A DNA stretch of 64,000 bases from Caprella mutica (lineage: Eukaryota; Arthropoda; Malacostraca; Amphipoda; Caprellidae), in contig CANNZV010001862.1 of NCBI GenBank assembly GCA_947561585.1, positions 1 through 64,000 on the forward strand, read 5' to 3'. Under the pieces are notes generated by a model. That model saw only the letters and a list, made by a program, of their open reading frames with translations, made no database searches and had not been told where the DNA came from. Of this stretch, positions 62,101-64,000 are shown piece by piece (position 1 is the first letter of the stretch; every line of letters starts with the position of its first letter). Made by a program: the position numbers and the translations under genes.

Positions 62101-62918
62101 AGTCATGAGTAAGGAGTGTACTCTGAATAGTGAACAAATTTTCTTTAGTCTGCCATAAGAGGCCATCAGTTTTAGAAAACTAATGGCCATTCATGGAAGA
62201 CTTAAGAAAATGTGTTCTCTATTCGTGTAAGTTCTCAGAACTCTACATTCACTATAGAGGAGTTCTACTGTCGTACTTTTAAAGCAATAAATCTTACTGT
62301 GCATCTGAATATTCGTAATTCTCCATCTTGCCTCCCAGGAAGAACTGCACACTGGAGTTAGGTAGGTAGAAACTTTGTTTGCAATGGCAAATGTAACCAC
62401 CCCTCACGAAACCAGAACCAACCACACTCTGGCACTGCAACAAATGATACATGCAACTTATTAAATTCTATTGGATAATTAGAATGGTTGTGACAATATG
62501 CTTTTAAAATCATTGATTCCGAAAATATTATAGAAGGAGATAATTAAAGAGTATTGAATCCGATGAATCTTTCTAAGCCAGCGGTATACGTATAGTATTC
62601 ACTATCATTTCGTTTCGTCTATGATATTCTTAAGATCTACGATTTTAAAAGCATATTGTTACAACCCTATTAATAAGCCACTTATTACCCTGGTTAAACA
62701 GGGACCCGACTTAAAATCCTATGGTCCCTTCATAAATATCTCTCTGGGACATTCGTGCAATGGTTCTTAGACAATATTACGACTTTAGAATGCCCACCTG
62801 GGTTGAGGACGGACATTTGTGTGTCCCAGAGAATGGAGGAGCTTGTGACAGGTCCTGAGACACATCACATTGGTTGATATCCACGGCTTGGAGGGGATGA
62901 TTGGAGAGAATTACTCCC
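53106..62918 (-). CDS. GPR158/smog-type orphan class C GPCR, C-terminal 12 exons (partial)
   Basis: Exons in transcript order: 62918-62798, 62434-62298, 62002-61831, 61147-61079, 60048-59939, 56817-56719, 55966-55830, 55583-55279, 55060-54878, 53769-53644, 53404-53381, 53270-53106. Borders are GT/AG and phases agree throughout, giving about 548 codons and a stop. Exons 1-3 encode a Cys-rich EGF-like extracellular part (VDINQC, GFVRGGYICHC, CIPCPEGCPNC), and exon 3 also the first membrane segment. Exons 4-8 give the remaining segments, with class C GPR158-family marks SCVGEQWLRETGF, ILKLYR, LWWEYVTE and HTLT-like HVTVTISM. The tail has a coiled-coil-like VYTQLEELRAK and the conserved DNPHISKRRGGRK. 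Vertebrate GPR158 is a glycine receptor and fly smog a Fog receptor; which role applies here is inference. One exon is only 24 nt. The N-terminal ligand domain lies outside the window. Confidence 0.87.
56234..56437. mobile_element. Tc1/mariner-like MITE (family J), receptor intron
   Basis: The ends are TACAGGGTGACCAAAAACAG and TTTGTGGATCACCCTGTA, with TA borders. The inner ends pair as GTGTACCCA and GGGTACAC. Single copy in the window. Confidence 0.75.
56481..56692. mobile_element. Family A MITE, copy 2 (receptor intron)
   Basis: The ends are AAGGTACGTTTCGCATGCAG and TGCATGCAAAACGCACCTT. It shares GATCATCGCTCA with the copy at 1692-1897. It ends 26 bp from receptor exon 6, close to its splice donor. 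Confidence 0.78.
56909..57030. repeat. 15-bp minisatellite, about 8 copies
   Basis: The unit is GACATTGTCTAATTT, nearly perfect, with one copy shortened to GACATGTCTAATTT. It lies in the receptor intron upstream of exon 6. Confidence 0.9.
57031..59677. other. Middle of the long receptor intron
   Basis: Two minus-strand frames at 57199-57447 and 57467-57727 resemble no known protein. A G-rich run on the plus strand at 57869-57897 (GGGGGGAGGGGGG followed by GGGGGAGGG) could form a G-quadruplex. The rest is AT-rich with nothing recognised. Confidence 0.35.
59678..59856. mobile_element. Family H MITE, copy 2, with palindromic core
   Basis: The outer ends are TAGGGTAAAATACGAATTAT and ATAATTCGTAATTTACCCTA. 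The inner 32-bp arms (59713-59744 and 59751-59782) pair with a single mismatch around a 6-nt loop and include TTGGTATCCATGATAC. Copies at 42918 and 60859 lack this core. Confidence 0.8.
60859..61025. mobile_element. Family H MITE, copy 3
   Basis: The left end is TAGGGTAAATTACGAATTAT and the right end is GGAGCTTACCCTA. The inner arms read GGTTCCATATTTCAGACAC and the near-inverse GTGTCCGAAAATATGGAGC. It ends about 54 bp from receptor exon 4, near its splice donor. Confidence 0.75.
61294..61484. mobile_element. Family L MITE, copy 2, with target duplication
   Basis: The ends are GGGTTGTGACAATAAGC and GGCACATTGTCACAAC. The 10-mer ACTAATGAGT is repeated on both flanks (about 61284 and 61484), a target duplication of about 8-10 bp. 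It lies in the receptor intron before exon 4. Confidence 0.75.
61564..61767. mobile_element. Family B MITE, copy 2
   Basis: The left arm reads CCCGCATCACACTTGCG and CTTCTTAAAATGTGTTCACA. The right arm reads GTGTGAACACATTTTAGGAA and AAGCAAGAGTAAAGCGG. The same inner block is found at 3776-3951. Confidence 0.75.
62051..62276. mobile_element. Family D MITE (Tc1/mariner-like), copy with two 15-bp units
   Basis: The left end carries GTAGAACTCCTCTATAGTGG and then a second ACTCCTTTATAGTGAA. The right end is CACTATAGAGGAGTTCTACTG. The inner hairpin TTTAGTCTGCCATAA is as in the other copies. It lies 49 bp upstream of receptor exon 3 (in transcript order) and could affect its acceptor or branch region. 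Confidence 0.8.
62483..62669. mobile_element. Family L MITE, copy 3
   Basis: The ends are GGTTGTGACAATATGCTTTT and AAAAGCATATTGTTACAACC. The interior CATTTCGTTTCGTCTATGAT matches the copy at 44527. It lies in the receptor intron between exons 1 and 2. Confidence 0.78.
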
Positions 62919-62987
62919 CTAGAGGGAAAGAAAGAATCAGACGTAAGTTTTATTTGGTCAGTAAAGCACTATGCAGTCAAATTCCTC

Positions 62988-64000
62988 TACAGGGTGCGGA
63001 AAAAGTCCCCGATCAAATTATATTTTTTAAATTAAAGATGTTATTTATTTACTAAATTTATCCTATTATATCTCATTCTCTTCCTATAATCATATACTTT
63101 AATGTTCCAGGTCTAAATTTTGATAAATTTACATTGTCTTTTGTAAAAATGAGTAAACGTGAGGCTATTATTCAGCTACACTGCACGGGGAAGACAAACC
63201 CAGAGATTTTTAAGCTGTTAAAAGCACCGGAATCGACTGTTAGGGATGCTGTTAATGTTACCAAGAACTGGAGACAACAGGTGATCGACCCAGTTGTGGA
63301 GGACCTCAAACTGCGCGCACTCCAACCAAAATCAAAGCCATTAGGGAGCGGATAAGGAGGACCCCAAGCGAAGCAAGAGAAAGATGACTAAGAGTATGGA
63401 TATTGACGAAAAAAGTGTGAGAACAATCGTCAAAGAAGACCTCAAGTTGTCCCCCTTCAAAATGACCAACATGCAAAAGCTCACGGACTTGCAGAAACAG
63501 AAGAGGCTGGATAGATCAGAGTTTCTTTTGAATGCAATGAAAGATGGCACGCAGGCTGGTGAGATTGTCTTTTCGGATGAGAAAATGTTCACTGTGGAGG
63601 CCAAATTCAACTAACAGAACGACAGAATTTTAGCAAAAAGTGCTGACAGTATTCCTCCAACCGTATAGACTGTTTTCCGTCGCCAAAAAGTCCGCCTCTG
63701 TGATGGTTTGGGCTGCCATCTCTGAGAGTTTGAGATCTCCTCTCATTTTCGTCAAAGAAGGCGCTAAAATTAACGCAGAATCGTATATCGAGGATATTTT
63801 GACTCCAGGACAAGTCGAGATGAAGAAGCACTTCAAGGACAGGCCTTTTACCTTTCAAGAGGACGGTGCGGATTGGTCCTGGATTGGTGTGAGCGTCACT
63901 TTCCTGCGTTTTGGAGGATGGAATTGTGGCCTCCTTCATCGCCGGACCTGAACAATCTGGACTTTTGTGTGTGGTCCATCTTGGATAAGGAAGCGTGCGC
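62988..64000 (+). mobile_element. Mariner-like element, right end beyond window
   Basis: It starts at TACAGGGTGCGGAAAAAGTC, a typical Tc1/mariner terminus bounded by TA, 70 bp from the first receptor exon seen here, in the opposite transcriptional orientation. It contains a decayed transposase from 63149. The right inverted repeat is not in the window. Confidence 0.8.
63149..64000 (+). pseudogene. Mariner/IS630-type transposase, decayed and partial
   Basis: The frame opens at MSKREAIIQLH, a helix-turn-helix DNA-binding start, then stops at 63353. The reading resumes in another frame (63384-63614) with FSDEKMFTVE, the first catalytic Asp. After stops near 63612 and 63666 and a further frame change it continues with VMVWAAIS, FTFQEDGA (second Asp) and, after one more shift near 63870-63910, SPDLNNLDF with the third acidic position as Asp. 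This is a DDxD mariner-type arrangement. With at least three frame changes and two in-frame stops it cannot encode an active enzyme. The C-terminus is cut by the window end. Confidence 0.85.

Noticed and set aside
1..64000. tRNA, rRNA or retroviral/LTR elements
   Set aside because: I scanned for typical tRNA T-loop words, rRNA-like conserved blocks and reverse transcriptase or integrase motifs and saw nothing convincing by eye. A dedicated search could still find a short one.

Overview
The window is AT-rich eukaryotic DNA with spliced genes, long introns and many short transposon copies. The protein family set (an insect smog/GPR158-type receptor, a SLC26A11-type anion transporter, NAA60, and P-type THAP and mariner transposases) points to an arthropod, most likely an insect. 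I cannot name the species from sequence alone.

Three host genes can be read exon by exon with consistent splice phases. (1) 2022-5187, plus: NAA60-type Golgi N-alpha-acetyltransferase, 5 coding exons, 371 aa, with an acidic insert that vertebrate NAA60 lacks. (2) 36908-50424, plus: SLC26A11-type sulfate/anion transporter, 15 coding exons, 702 aa, with a C-terminal STAS domain. (3) 62918-53106, minus: the C-terminal 12 coding exons (about 548 codons) of a GPR158/smog-type orphan class C GPCR, from its Cys-rich extracellular region through seven membrane segments to the stop. Its N-terminal exons lie beyond the window. Genes 2 and 3 are convergent, with about 2.7 kb between their stops. A single-exon THAP-domain, P-element-type transposase lies at 10743-13541 and is open except for one in-frame TAG. 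A decayed mariner-like element starts at 62988, inside the receptor gene, and runs off the end.

The rest (13.5-36.9 kb and most introns) is a mosaic of non-autonomous elements. I recognise about ten MITE-like families by matching copies inside the window, several with clear target duplications. There are also six to seven foldback elements whose inverted ends are built of short tandem repeats (about 17.6, 21.3, 22.7, 26.6-31.7, 33.5, 35.4 and 40.3 kb).

Two structures stand out. In the SLC26A11-type gene, the end of the STAS exon with its 5' splice site has been amplified into 20 tandem 42-bp copies (47219-48062), each with its own GTGAGT donor. At 22708-24425 a TA-flanked MITE carries about 100 copies of a 15-bp unit that is the sequence of its own terminal repeat, so a satellite appears to have grown from a transposon end. 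The foldback at 33459-34456 has a perfect 8-bp target duplication and an empty-site copy of its host repeat elsewhere in the window, so its insertion can be read directly. Its 8-bp duplication and repetitive arms resemble P-superfamily Galileo elements, which makes the THAP transposase at 10.7 kb a possible, untested, source of mobility.
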